NCBI GenBank assembly: GCA_022925895.1
Contig: JAKSYS010000542.1
Location: 1 to 42,973, forward strand
Origin: Fragilaria crotonensis
Lineage: Eukaryota > Bacillariophyta > Fragilariophyceae > Fragilariales > Fragilariaceae
Direction: 5' to 3'
DNA: 42,973 nucleotides
A model generated the notes under the pieces. The model was given only the letters and a program-made list of their open reading frames with translations. It searched no databases and was not told where the DNA came from. A program made the translations under genes and the position numbers. Positions 1 through 11,089 of this stretch are shown piece after piece. Each line of letters begins with the position of its first letter. Positions within the stretch are counted from its first letter, which is position 1.

Positions 1-1
1 C

Positions 2-283
2 GCATACCGATGAGGATTTTTCTATTCCTTGACAACCGTTATTCGCCAGCATGGATTGCAACCGGGTCGGTTTGATAAATACCGATTGGATGCCGACGTA
101 ACGAACTACTTTGCATTTGCAGAACAAAGGGTTGCCGTGGCACTGAGGCCGGGAGATATGTTACTTTTCAATCCATTGTATCAGCACTGACATCCGCACA
201 TTGCAATATCAAGAGAAGATGTGTTTTGTGTGTCGTTATACCTGAAGACAGCAGTTGTTGGAGGAAACAATAATACCAAATAG
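2..283 (+). pseudogene. 3' fragment of a broken oxygenase-like ORF (possibly Fe(II)/2-oxoglutarate type)
   Basis: In frame 2 the sequence reads as protein-like text with an in-frame TGA at 188-190. The stretch LRPGDMLLFNPLYQH, then after the stop DVFCVSLYLKTAVVGGNN, resembles the last beta strands of double-stranded beta-helix oxygenases, where a His in a 'GDxLLFxxxxxH' context is a metal ligand. The 5' part lies outside the window, and another in-frame stop at 11-13 implies a further frame change there. It ends with TAG at 281-283, just inside the tandem array. The family call is an inference from a short segment; only the broken reading frame is seen directly. Confidence 0.35.
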
Positions 284-1615
284 TCGCGTCGTACTGTACT
301 GGTGATACTCGTACTGTGACGACTATTTGAAGATCAATTTCGATCACCAAATAGTCGCCATTGTACTGTACTGGTACTCGTACTGTGATGACTATTTGAA
401 GATCGAATTCGATCACCAAATAGTCACCTTCGTACTGTACTGGTGATACTCGTACTGTGACGACTATTTGAAGATCGAATTTCGATCACCAAATAGTCAC
501 CGTCGTACTGTACTGGTGGTAATCGTATTGTGATGACTATTTGGAGATCGAATTTCGATCACCAAATAGTCACCGTCAATTGTATACTGGTGGTACTCGT
601 ACTGTGATGACTATTTGAAGATCGAATTTGATCACCAAATAGTCGCCATTGTACTGTACTGGTGATACTCGTACTGTGACGACTATTTGAAGATCAATTC
701 GATCACCAAATAGTCACCGTCGTACTGTACTGGTAGTACTCGTACTGTGATGACTATTTGAAGATCGAATTTCGATCACCAAATAGTCGCCATTGTACTG
801 TACTGGTGGTACTCGATGCTGTGACTCTTTGAAGATCGAATTACGATCACCAAATAGTCGCCATTGTACTGTACTGGTGATACTCGTACTGTGACGACTA
901 TTTGGAGATCAATTCGATCACCAAATAGTAGCCATTGTACTGTACTGGTGATACTCGTACTGTGGCGACTATTTGAGATCGAATTTGATCACCAAATAGT
1001 CACCGTCATACTGTACTGGTGGTACTCGTACTGTGATGACTATTTGAAGATCGAATTTCGATCACCAAATAGTCGCCATTGTACTGTACTGGTGATACTC
1101 GTACTGTGACGACTATTTGAAGATCGAATTTCGATCACCAAATAGTCGCCATTGTACTGTACTGGTGATACTCGTACTGTGACGACTATTTGAAGATCGA
1201 ATTTCGATCACCAAATAGTCGCCATTGTACTGTACTTGTGATACTCGTACTGTGATGACTATTTGAAGATCGAATTTCGATCACCAAATAGTCACCTTCG
1301 TACTGTACTTGTGATACTCGTACTGTGATGACTATTTGAAGATCGAATTTCGATCACCAAATAGTCCCCATCCTAGTCATGATGTCGAACAAGAACGAAA
1401 GTCTAAGTCGATCACCAAATAGTCGCCATTGTACTGTACTGGTGGTACTCGTACTGTGATGACTATTTGAAGATCGAATTTCGATCACCAAATAGTCACC
1501 TTCGTACTGTACTGGTGATACTTGTACTGTGATGACTATTTGAAGATCGAATTTCGATCACCAAATAGTCCCCATCCTAGTCATGATGTCGAACAAGAAC
1601 GAAAGTCTAAGTCAA
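270..1615. repeat. Tandem array of ~70-74 bp units, each with a near-perfect inverted repeat
   Basis: The string CCAAATAGT recurs 19 times with a spacing of about 69-74 bp. A consensus unit has a half rich in GTACTGTACTGG and CGTACTGTGA. The other half is a hairpin-forming inverted repeat in which GACTATTTG pairs with CAAATAGTC around a GATCGAA/TTCGATC core (about 37 bp in all). Units differ by substitutions (GCCATT, ACCGTC or ACCTTC after the palindrome) and 1-4 bp indels. Two units, at about 1345-1413 and 1557-1613, carry a unique tail beginning CCCATCCTAGTCATGATG. Small ORFs crossing the array are repeat artefacts. The unit reads as a satellite or subterminal transposon repeat; no function is visible. 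Confidence 0.95.
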
Positions 1616-1831
1616 CATTGTTATTAATTCTAAATGTACTACTTTTAAAAACTCCATGATGAGACATATGTTTTGCACACCTTGCCAACAGGACACCCCG
1701 AAACTAGGGACCCTTTGGGTGGTGGTTTCTCAGAAGCCATGTTGGCTTTCTCGGTGAAGATAATCTTGTCGAGTGCCTCCTCAACAAGAAGACCTCTCTC
1801 TTGTGGGCTTTTGAGGCATCAACAAGACTAA

Positions 1832-4805
1832 CTAGTTCCTTTGCTCTTGGCATAATGCTGTCGTACGCATTGTAACGTTCCAATTCGGATACGTCTTCAT
1901 GGTGAAGACACGTGATCCAAAATCAATGCAGTCAGTTTCTAAACTCGTAGATTCCATGAGGATGTCGTCATTGTCGTCAAGATGAGTATTCGTGTGCTCA
2001 GTTTCATGACCAGCGTCGATGAGTGGTTCCTCAGGCAAGTGGATCTCTTGCGACATTGATACGGGAACAGTATTTTTGGCATTCTTCAGGGCAATCTCCT
2101 CATCCCTGGTGTAGTTTGACACTGTCCAGTTTTGAGGGTTTTTGGAAAAGGGAGTCAATGGTACTTTCAGTGGCATTTCTGAATTGCTCATTTGAATTCT
2201 TCCCACACTTGTAGACACGATGGAATGGAGAGAAAGTATGATCGTCATTCTTTGGAATAAAGTTTGGGCCTTTGCAATCATTCTCACGTATTGATTCCAG
2301 CTTCTGCTTTATCTCTTTCTCAGTTAGTGAGCAATCACTCTCTTCTTCATTGAGAAATAAATATATGATTTCCACCAACGTACTGAAATGTCGTGGTGAC
2401 TGATGTTTGGATTGCTTGCATAATACTTCTTCACATGCATCATGTGTGGGCAGATGACACCATTGCATTCGTAGTAGTTGCAGTCACACATCAGACAAAC
2501 CCTGTTGTCAAAGTCTTGTGAGGTGACAGTGTACACTCTGTGGAAGCATGGAATCAAAGAATGGACATCACGGTCAACTGACCGAACAACAAGCCATTTG
2601 AAAGGGCTTGCTCTCAAGAAGCATAGCTCTCGCATTGATCAAGAGCGAATTTCAACATGAACTCTGCAGGAAGGGTGACATCATTGACGGTGGGAGAGTT
2701 ACTCCAGGTTGCTCTTCCAAACAGGGCACTAGCCATATATCGTTGGTATAGGTCAAATTTGTTGGAATCGGTGTCAACTTGAATTTTGACAGATTTGTCA
2801 ACACCGTGCTGTGGAAGCACACAGGAAGGACCAGCTTTGATAGCATTATTTGTACCTTCGTGCCCAGAATTTGTGTTGGTCTCGAGTGTCTCACCCCTTC
2901 CTCAGATAAAAGCAATAACTCTGCTCTTGTGGAATTATGTAATTGCGGATAAAGTGCAATATCTTTTCTCCACCGTCCTCCCAAAAATTGCCTTAATAGT
3001 GTCTGATTTCAAGTACATATGTAAAAGGGCGTAACTTCTTTGATGTTGACGATTCTTTTAGAAAAATGGTATCACAGATAACACACAGAATAAACATGTA
3101 GGTGTACTCACATTTCGTACTCGTCTTGGAAAAGTATCCCTCGGCGCATCCAGCTGTAGATCCAGGTTTTATTACTCTTACCTGCCTCTTGGCATCATCC
3201 TTGCCTCTCCGATAACCCAAGCCTTTACAATTTCGTCGCCAGCCTTGATCAACAAGGTGCCACCCACATCAAAGCGTACTGCATTGACAAAATGTGAGGA
3301 GATGGCATAGTCAACTTGTGTCATTTCTTGGGAATCACCGTCAGTCATGATAAGTTTCACAGCATGTAGTGATTGTGCACCAAGAAGAACAGGAATGGCT
3401 TCTTGGAATAGCCAACGGAAGAACCAAGATCGTTCATTCGGGGCAATGCACCTAACAACCACAGTCACCTTTCCATTTGAATCTTTCACAGAGAGTGTCA
3501 GCAATGGTCTGCTTTCATTGTTCGTCTCATGAGTGCCGTCAACGCATACAACTTCAGGAAAAGCGTGGAACAGGCGCCTGCCTTCTGGTAAAACCCAACA
3601 ACAGGCAATGAGTATATCCTGGTCTTCCCTTGCACCAACCGCAAGTCTGCTTTCCAAAGCATATTTCTTAAAAGTGGATGTCTCTGCCACCTCCAGAGGT
3701 ACTGGCTTCTCGTGAATAGGTGAAGTGTCATCAGTGTCATCATCAGTTGGGATAACAGAAAGGCTGGTTAGTTCACCTGATAAATCATGAGGAATGGCTT
3801 CAGTACGTGCAGCCTTTACACTGTTACCACGTAGTTCTTTTGATTTGCCATGATGATACAGACAGACATACGAGGCACCACTTTTTTTGTAAGTAACTCA
3901 ACATATTCTCACAGGGTGAAGACTCCGATGCTGTTGTGGTAGCATGAACATTTGGGGGAAGCCATGAAGTCTTTTGCCATTTTTGTAAATCCTTGCACAT
4001 ATGCCATCTGACCACGAGTAAAAATCTGACCCGTACGGGTTTTAGTAAACAGAGCCGCTTGGGCAGGCTGGATGTTGGCAACACTCATTGCAGCAACAGT
4101 TTCCAGGGTTGTAATGTCAAGAAAGCGTTTACGATTCCTTATTTCATTGGAAAGAAGAGGAGGATGGCCAGTGTGCTGATTGTTTCCAATTCCGCAAACA
4201 AGGAAAAAGCTATTATGGTCAATTCGGAGTGTGAATTTGACACGACAAGTGCAGGAGTTACCACGTAGAGTTGAATTGCGACGTTTCAATCCGATGCCAG
4301 AACTCTTGCACCCACGGGCATTCTTCTTATCACCAGTGTAGGTGGTAACACGATAAGAATCGGTTCCAGTACTTTGGTTCGGTGTGCAGGACATTCCTCC
4401 TTCTTCTGATGAATACTGGCGGAAATTACTGCATTTCAATACGCGTTGGTCAGTCAGTAGTACATCTGTGACATTGGTTGGGAACGCAAAACCATAACCA
4501 TTGGAAACAAGGGCACAATTCCCAACAGATTTGGCAGCTTGGAGTAAGTCAGTGATAAGACTATGGCCTCCTGAATCCTTTGAAATCCACCATTGATGGG
4601 ATAAAGAGATGGACTGAACCGAATAATATGCTTGGAACCCTTGTACATGGAGGTAGTGTACTGAAAGAGGTCGTACTCGTTCCAATGATGCATTGAAATC
4701 ATCGGTTGCATGACAAAAATGACCTTTGAAAGGCAAAGAAGCAGTCCATGACATAGCCTTGAGAGCAGATAGAGTCTGGTCCACAGCATGGGGATCCTGC
4801 ATCAA
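1832..4805 (-). pseudogene. Decayed MULE-type (Mutator-like) transposase
   Basis: Minus-strand fragments read in order as one transposase. At 3909-4805 a zinc-finger-like N-terminus shows SCTCRVKF...CGIGNNQHTGH (C-C-H-H, as in FAR1/WRKY-GCM1 transposase fingers). At about 3178-3690 is the MULE core: VCVDGTHETN (first Asp), SWFFRWLF, then IMTDGDSQEMTQVDYAI (second Asp). A C-G-W-H segment follows but needs a frame change near 3265. At 2324-2635 is a SWIM finger, CDC then CPH. The tail reaches 1832 in further frames. Breaks seen: in-frame TGA at 3909-3911, a shift at the seven-base A run (plus-strand T run) near 3885, and a shift near 2345. A splice donor GTAAGAG at about 3180 and an intron-like GTATGG...TTTAG stretch at about 4830-5020 suggest the ancestral gene had introns. 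No flanking TIR was identified. Not functional as written. Confidence 0.8.
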
Positions 4806-5864
4806 TGGTACTTCTTGTTGTGGATGATCCTAAAGAGACCGAAACATGGGGTTGGCAACAAATTAATCGGTAGGTGGTTGCTATAGTAATGCAAGCAAAA
4901 TGACAACAGATAGAGAGCAAACAAGAGCGAAAACAGAACAAGGAACAAGAGAAACAAAAGCAGCAAGGGAGCAAGAACAACAAGAGAAACAATAATGACA
5001 GGGAGACAAAGTGCCATACCATCGTGGTCGTAAAATATCAAAATGATGAGTTTTGTGCGAGTAAACTCAAATCCACTACTGGTACCATGTTTTATACACA
5101 TCTAGACACGATCATTTTTATTTCTATTCAAACAAATGTGGAGCAGATTTATGTTCCTTATCTAGAACGTAGTTTTGCACAAGTTGGTTTGAAAAGAGGG
5201 CGGTGATAAAGTCAAAGAAAGATTCCGTGCAAGTTAAATTCCACAACTAAAGTGCTAAAAATGCTGACGTCAAATTGGTGAAACCTAATCGGACCCGCAC
5301 TGTATGATCAGTGGGGTATCCACAGATCCAATCCGCCTAACGCCTAACACCGACTCGTAGTGTCCCGCTACAAGCATAAACATAGTACCATTCTGACCAG
5401 AAATCTACAATCTACAGTACATATGCATACATAGTTACAAGTTACTACTGAGTACTGTACAAATACAACTACAGTACGACGAGTAGTCGGAGCCTGGAAG
5501 TTAGGAGTATCATACTACTGCTCCAATTCCAATGAAGTGACAATGAGGTCGATTTGTACCAAGAGCTTCCTGACTCCTGACACAGCTATGTGATACTAAC
5601 GTGCCCGTTTGCATGCCGACCGATCTCGTCCGCCATATAGACCTTCATCTTGAGGCCAGGCGCAATGGGACAAACCTACCCTACCGTAGTGATACAAATA
5701 CAAGGATAACAGTAATGCAGTTATAGGTATAAGCATCCAGTGATGTCTCACTCTCGGACGCTCAGCAATCAAAAATTGATAATGCGTAGCCGCACTGATT
5801 AGAAAGAAGCAGGACTACCAGCCCACACCACGTATCAAAACTACAACTTGAATGAGAAATCTCG
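4806..5864. other. Intergenic stretch, no gene recognised
   Basis: About 4830-5020 is strongly purine-rich on the plus strand (pyrimidine-rich on the minus strand), and on the minus strand it is bounded by GTATGG and TTTAG. This fits an intron of the decayed transposase gene. The rest shows no credible coding frame. Positions 5385-5520 are crowded with TAC/GTA words (for example AGTACTGTAC), a texture seen in most spacers of this window. Confidence 0.6.
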
Positions 5865-8393
5865 TTATTGAATACCAGCATTTTGCAAGGAGGCCGCCTT
5901 AATGGGTCCGCCACTGGTCATCATGCGAAATGTCTGACCTTCCCACGAGTAAACTGCTTCACCCTCACTGTTTGTCTGGAAACCAGCCTTGACACGATCC
6001 CATACTTTCAGAGCTCCTTTAGACTTCATCATTTCATCTGGCTCGCTAGGTTCTTTGCCGTCAAACGAAATGAGCTCTCCGTTTGGTACTGAGTCTGGGA
6101 CAACAAGAAGTTCAACCTTTTCGTTCTCCTCCTTTCCGTCCGAGGCGGCCAAAAGCATGGCATGACTTTCAATCCCTCTCATTTTCGCTGGCTTTAAGTT
6201 TGTAACTGCGACAACCTTTTTGCCGATCAAATCGTTGATAGAGATCTTGCCGGCGAGACCTGCGACGACAGTGCGTGGCTCCATGGCCCCACCAACGTCT
6301 CCACAGTCAACCTTGAGTAGCAGGAGGGAGTCGGCCTCGGGGTGTGGTCCAACATCGACAATGGTGGCGGCTCGTAGCGCAGGCCGTCTCAGGTCTTCAA
6401 CAACTTCGGCACCAACTGGTGATGGCTGCCTGGTACCGTTGCTGTTTCCACCACCTCTGCTACGTTGCTGCTGTTCCACGTTTGCAGGTGCCGTTTCTTC
6501 GCCTGCCCACGTATCGCGCAGGGTAACAACGCGATTGAAAATGAGATTCGCATCAGTTGAGGCTTTGTCCAAAGCAAAGTAACCAGATCGTTCAAATTGA
6601 TAGGAAAGACTGGAAGCGTAGATGGTACCTTCCGCGTTCCTTATCTTAGCAAGGATCGATAGAGCATCCTTTCCAACGGAAGGTTCGACTACAACGTTAT
6701 TGATCACTTCCAGGGAATTCGGATTGAGATCTTGCAGGTAATCCCCACTTTCCTTTCCAGGCTCTTCTGACAAGAAAAGACGATCGTATTGATTCACTTG
6801 ACAATTGATTGCGGTTTTTCCATCCACCCAATGAATGATGCCTTTGGCTTTCTTCATCCCTTCCGGCGTCACACCGGCACGGGTCTCGGGAAAGTAGGTG
6901 CACTTCAGATCTACAGGCTCCTGAGTGAGCGGATCGCGAATCACTTCATCGCATCGAATTACGTATGCGAACTTGAGACGAACCGTATCACCCTCGATCA
7001 ATCGTTTCCAGCCCCTTGGGACTTGCCCATCGTTCAATTGTCCTTCAGGACCTCCAGATCGAAGAAATCTGAGCGCTCAATGTAAAGATTCTTGCCGAAT
7101 GGAATCATTCGATCACCCAACTTCTCCAACTTTGGATGGCGAGCAACAGAGATTCTTCCACCTCGGAATCATCCCAATTACTCAATGTCACTTTCAAAGG
7201 TTTGAGGATGGCAAAGGCGCGGGGACAAATCTTGTCCATTTCCTCACGAATGCAATCTTCTAACACGACATAGTCAATGTTAGAATCCGCCTTACTAATA
7301 CCAATACGTTCACAAAAAGTCTCAGTGCAGATGGAGGGACGCCACGTCGTCGAAAACCCGAAAGGGTCGGCATTCGAGGATCATCCCATCCATTAACAAA
7401 ATCTCCTCCACAAGCTGAATGAGTTTCCGCTTGGAGGACAGTGTTTTGATGTTGAGGCGACTGAATTCGATCTGCTGAGGTTTCGAATGAAGCATCCCAG
7501 CAGCACGCAGCTTCTCAACAGTCCAATCATAAAACGGTCGATGATCTTCAAACTCTAAGGTGCAAAGTGAGTGGGTGATTCCCTCCACCGCATCCGCGAT
7601 AGGGTGACTGAAATCGTACATGGGGTAGATGCACCATTTATCACCAGTCTCTTGGTGTGATTCGAATTTGATGCGATAGAGAGTTGGATCTCATGTTGAT
7701 ATTTGGCGACGACATGTCGATCTTGGCTCTGGCAATGTGTTCACCTTCTTTAAATTTTCCGTCTCGCATCCTCGAAAGAGTTCCAAGTTCTCTTCCACAG
7801 AACGTGTTCTAAAGGGACTGTCTCTTCCTGGTTCCGTGAGAGTACCACGGTATTCTTTCATTTCGTCAGCCGACAAAGAGTCCATAGGCGTCGCCTTGTT
7901 GAATCAAAGCCTCCGCACAGTCATAGATGAAATCGAAGTAATCTGAAGTCTTTCGGACAGATCCTGCCCATGGTGCGTCTTCGTCATCAGCATATAGACC
8001 AGACTGAATCCAACGGACATCTTCGAGGATTGACTCCACGTACTCCTTTTCTTCTTTGCTTGGGTTGGTGTCGTCCATTCTCATGTTGCATTCACCTCCA
8101 AACATGCGAGCCACTTGAAAATTGAAAGAGACAGCCTTGGCATGTCCCAGGTGGAGATAACCATTCGGTTCCGGAGGAAACCTGGTTGTGACCTTGGCTG
8201 TGATTGACGGTTCCATCTTGAGCTGCGATGCGCCTTCAGAAGTTCCATCATTTGGATCAATCTCCAACAGACCAAGTGGATCAAGACCAGTTTGATCGGC
8301 GATTAGTTTCGTGATGAAATTTGGGGCGTACGCAAAGCCCTCCACTTGCCATTGAAGAAGAGGGATCAATGCTAATAGGTACGCCCTCGACAT
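5865..8393 (-). CDS. Glutaminyl-tRNA synthetase, plastid-type presequence, C-terminal EMAPII/Trbp111 tRNA-binding domain (frameshifted)
   Basis: Class I synthetase that charges tRNA-Gln. The Met at 8393 is preferred to the upstream one (8435) because it starts a signal peptide ([15 protein letters not shown]) followed by EGFAYAP, an ASAFAP-like plastid-import motif. Then come the GlnRS HIGH region ([17 protein letters not shown]), [45 protein letters not shown], the KMSKS equivalent SSKRK, and DDPRMPT. These match bacterial/eukaryotic GlnRS in order, not GluRS. The last ~180 residues are an OB-fold tRNA-binding module ([35 protein letters not shown]) as found appended to some MetRS and TyrRS. 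The 3' 390 codons (5865-7037) are intact. The 5' two thirds needs about seven 1-2 nt frame corrections near 7868, 7785, 7690, 7405, 7312, 7155 and 7050. No introns seen. It is either consensus error or a young pseudogene; plastid location is inferred. Confidence 0.88.
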
Positions 8394-9396
8394 GATCGTC
8401 AATGCAGTTGGTGGGAATTGGCTTGTTCGTTTCAATGCTTAGGTCAGAAATGTACGTGCGCGTCAGTCAGGATCTGAGGTGATGGCTCGAAACTGTAAAA
8501 ATAGTAAATAGTACCGGTAGACTAGGCTACTGGTACTACGACTAGTAAGAGAGACCTACACGCAACCAATTCTGTTCGGATGATCTTTACGGTACAAGTA
8601 GTCTCCATAAGGAAGAACTTGTAGACCCCTGCTCCCCGAGGTCGAACTACAACCATACGAAAGTCGAAGTTGTGCCCTCTACCTCCCAAAATGCAAATTC
8701 TTCCGATGGATGATGAGCACAAGTGCCAAGTGCGTGACTGCAGTACCAGGTACGAAAGGACGCGACACTATGCATACGTACCGACGCACACGCAACAATA
8801 CGGAAACGCGGTTCAAGTAAACTGGTACTCCATGTACAGACTCTGGAGGATGAGAGCTCAAAACCTGTACTTTCTGTAGTACCTGACCTGCACAATACGG
8901 AGTGTACCGACCAGTACTGCGATGATCAACATAACTCCAGACTCCAGACAGGCTCCGCGTACTTCGAGTGTGGAGTATTCATATATGTATACTTTCGATC
9001 TCATTGACGTACTTAGACATGTCAGGAGCGCATCATGATCGTACACTTCAGGCAAACTCTCATTTTCCTGGTATACCTGCCTTTCGTACTTGGACTCGGA
9101 ACTCGGAGTATAAAAATCATACATTTCGTGATCTCCAAAGAAGATTGCGGTCGTTGACTTTCTCTTAAAAGATCACACATATACAAATAAGCAAATATAT
9201 AGATTTTCGAGATCGTCATCGCCAACATTTCGGAGAAAAGGCCGTGTCTTCAAATAGATGTATTCATGTATGCAATTAGTGCTCTTCAGCGAGCGCACCG
9301 TGAGCGCGCAATCCGTCAGCATTGACTCGTTCGAAGCAAACGAATGAAAAGCGCCACATTTTCCTTTTCAATTGGCGACACCCACAACTCACAACT
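8394..9396. other. Divergent intergenic spacer, no gene recognised
   Basis: This spacer separates the 5' ends of two divergent genes and should hold both promoters. No TATA-like or other recognisable element is placed with confidence. It has the TAC/GTA-rich texture (8505-8550) and a moderately AT-rich stretch at about 9165-9200. Small ORFs on both strands lack coding character. Confidence 0.55.
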
Positions 9397-11089
9397 ATGG
9401 CCTATAACATGAGAGGAGAAGATGACATACTAGAGAAACGTAACAGCTCAACCAATTCGATAATGGGAAGCGAACGTTCTATCTCTGCTATTTCAACAAA
9501 GTCGGCTTTGTCTGCCATGTCCCATGACGCCCGACTCCTTTCGAATGCAACGTCACAGGCTACGATCGCCGCTCGGTCTATCCTGATATCTGGTGGAACG
9601 GAAGACACAGCTATTCGAACTGCACATGCGGCGGCTGAAGCTGTACTGCAAACATATCATGAAGGTCATCGTGGAAAACCCAATGGTTTTGTCATAAGGA
9701 GGAAAATTAAGAAACAGGCGGAGGTTATCGCCTCCATGGCTTTGGTCAATGCATCCAATGCGGTGAACAGCAACAATTGGGAGGATTTGGACCCTAACGC
9801 GGGCGTTGATGACATTTTTCGAACGTGGCAGAATGATATCGATTCGCCGAAGGACCTCGCGACAGGCATCAAACCACCGACTCCAGGACGAGCCTCGAAA
9901 CAGAATCGGAATATCCCCAACGTGAAGAAGCAGTCCAACACTCCTCGCAAATCTCGTAACCTCAAGCAAGAGCAAACGATTGTTGAGGAACAAGCTGAAC
10001 CTTCCATTCTTTCCGATGGAACATCGGATCAAGAGATATCTCGACCAGTCGCCATTCGTGTCGAAACCCGAAAACGTGTCAAATCTCCGTTCCATGCTCT
10101 AAAGCCTCAAGCAATTACGGTCAAGGAAAAGCCAAAGACGCCCATCAATACGGTCAAGGAAAAGCCAAAGACGCCCATCAATACGGTCAAGGAAAAGCCA
10201 AAGACGCCCATCAATACGGTCAAGGAAAAGCCAAAGACGCCCATCAAATTGATCCAAACTCTAAAGAGTCCTCTGGCAGCGTCTCAGGTTGCTTCCACGC
10301 CCAAGAATCAAAATTTGGCAGCCAGTGTTCCGAATGAAGATCCAATTTATGACATGAGCTCAGCTCCAGCTGCTCGTGCAGCACTTAGTTCGGATGGCGA
10401 TGACGACTCCCAGGATGATAAACTTGGAAATATTTCGAGCGTTTCCACCAACTCCACCGACCAGCAAAGAAGGAAGAACACATAGTAGAACCGGATGGGT
10501 TCATGGAAAGAACGGTCGACCGTATGTTTTCGGGTGCACTGATGTATTCCGATGCTTCGCTCCGTCATCTGCACCATCCATTCGAGACCATGAGGTTGAA
10601 AATACCGAGCAGCTACCATTCTCAGAGTCGTTGACTGAAAATGGAAGCGGGGCTGCAGGTTCCGAACGAATCCAAAGCAACCAGTCGTCGAGTTCGACCA
10701 ATGACGACGACGACGACTTCTTTTCTGAAGCGAACTACGACAAACACGCCATTAGTCAAGAGAGCAGCGGCTCATCTTCGCAATCCAACAACAAAACAAG
10801 GACACAAAGGAGACGCTTCGCGAAAATGAAGAAGATTATATCCAAGTCAAAGGGTCGAGGCCCAAGACGCGTGGTCCAACGAAGAAGTGTTTCGTCTTCA
10901 TTCTCATCTGATGGTCGAGACGCATATTCCTCCGACAGCAGAGACGACGTGTCATGCGACAGCGATGGAAGTTCACAATCTAGCGAGTCTGAAGAATCAC
11001 GACGTCGCACAGCAAAGGGTGGCGGAAGAGGCTGGAGACATCGCCGCAATCGACTCCGAAACAGGGTCGACGAGGACGCGTATGTTTGA
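9397..11089 (+). CDS. Low-complexity hypothetical protein with 11-residue repeats (one frameshift)
   Basis: Family not recognised. The ATG at 9397 (CAACTATGG) is taken as the start; the frame is open further upstream but only from a TTG. The N-terminal ~130 residues look structured (RSILISGGTEDTAIRTAHA, FVIRRKIKKQAEVIASMAL, Ala-rich helices). After that the protein is disordered and basic, with four copies of TVKEKPKTPIN (the last ends in K). Frame 1 stops at 10485, but an overlapping open frame continues with GWVHGKNGRPYVFGCTDVF, then Asp/Ser runs and an Arg-rich tail to 11089. The two are probably one gene of about 560 residues with a 1-nt shift between 10376 and 10485. The Ser/Arg-rich, highly charged tail suggests nucleic-acid or chromatin association, but nothing proves it. 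Alternatively they are two adjacent genes. Confidence 0.65.
10117..10248 (+). repeat. In-frame 33-bp tandem repeat, four copies
   Basis: Four head-to-tail 33-bp copies encode TVKEKPKTPIN three times and TVKEKPKTPIK once. The copies are identical at nucleotide level except the final codon, which points to recent slippage or unequal exchange. The motif is Lys/Pro/Thr-rich with a TP pair in each copy. Confidence 0.95.

Noticed and set aside
270-1615. CRISPR-like array
   Set aside because: The whole ~72-bp unit repeats; there are no unique spacers, and this is a eukaryotic nuclear context.
4414-4431. 18-bp match (TACTGGCGGAAATTACTG) between the MULE remnant and repeat A1 at 11933-11950
   Set aside because: It is a single short match without extension; A2 differs at this place. 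Probably chance, or at most a trace of a shared short repeat.
4802-5101. Minus-strand Leu/Phe-rich ORF as a membrane protein
   Set aside because: The Leu/Phe run comes from a polypyrimidine stretch bounded by GTATGG and TTTAG, which fits an intron.
6220-6582. Plus-strand ORF of 120 codons
   Set aside because: It is the antisense shadow of the GlnRS C-terminal region.
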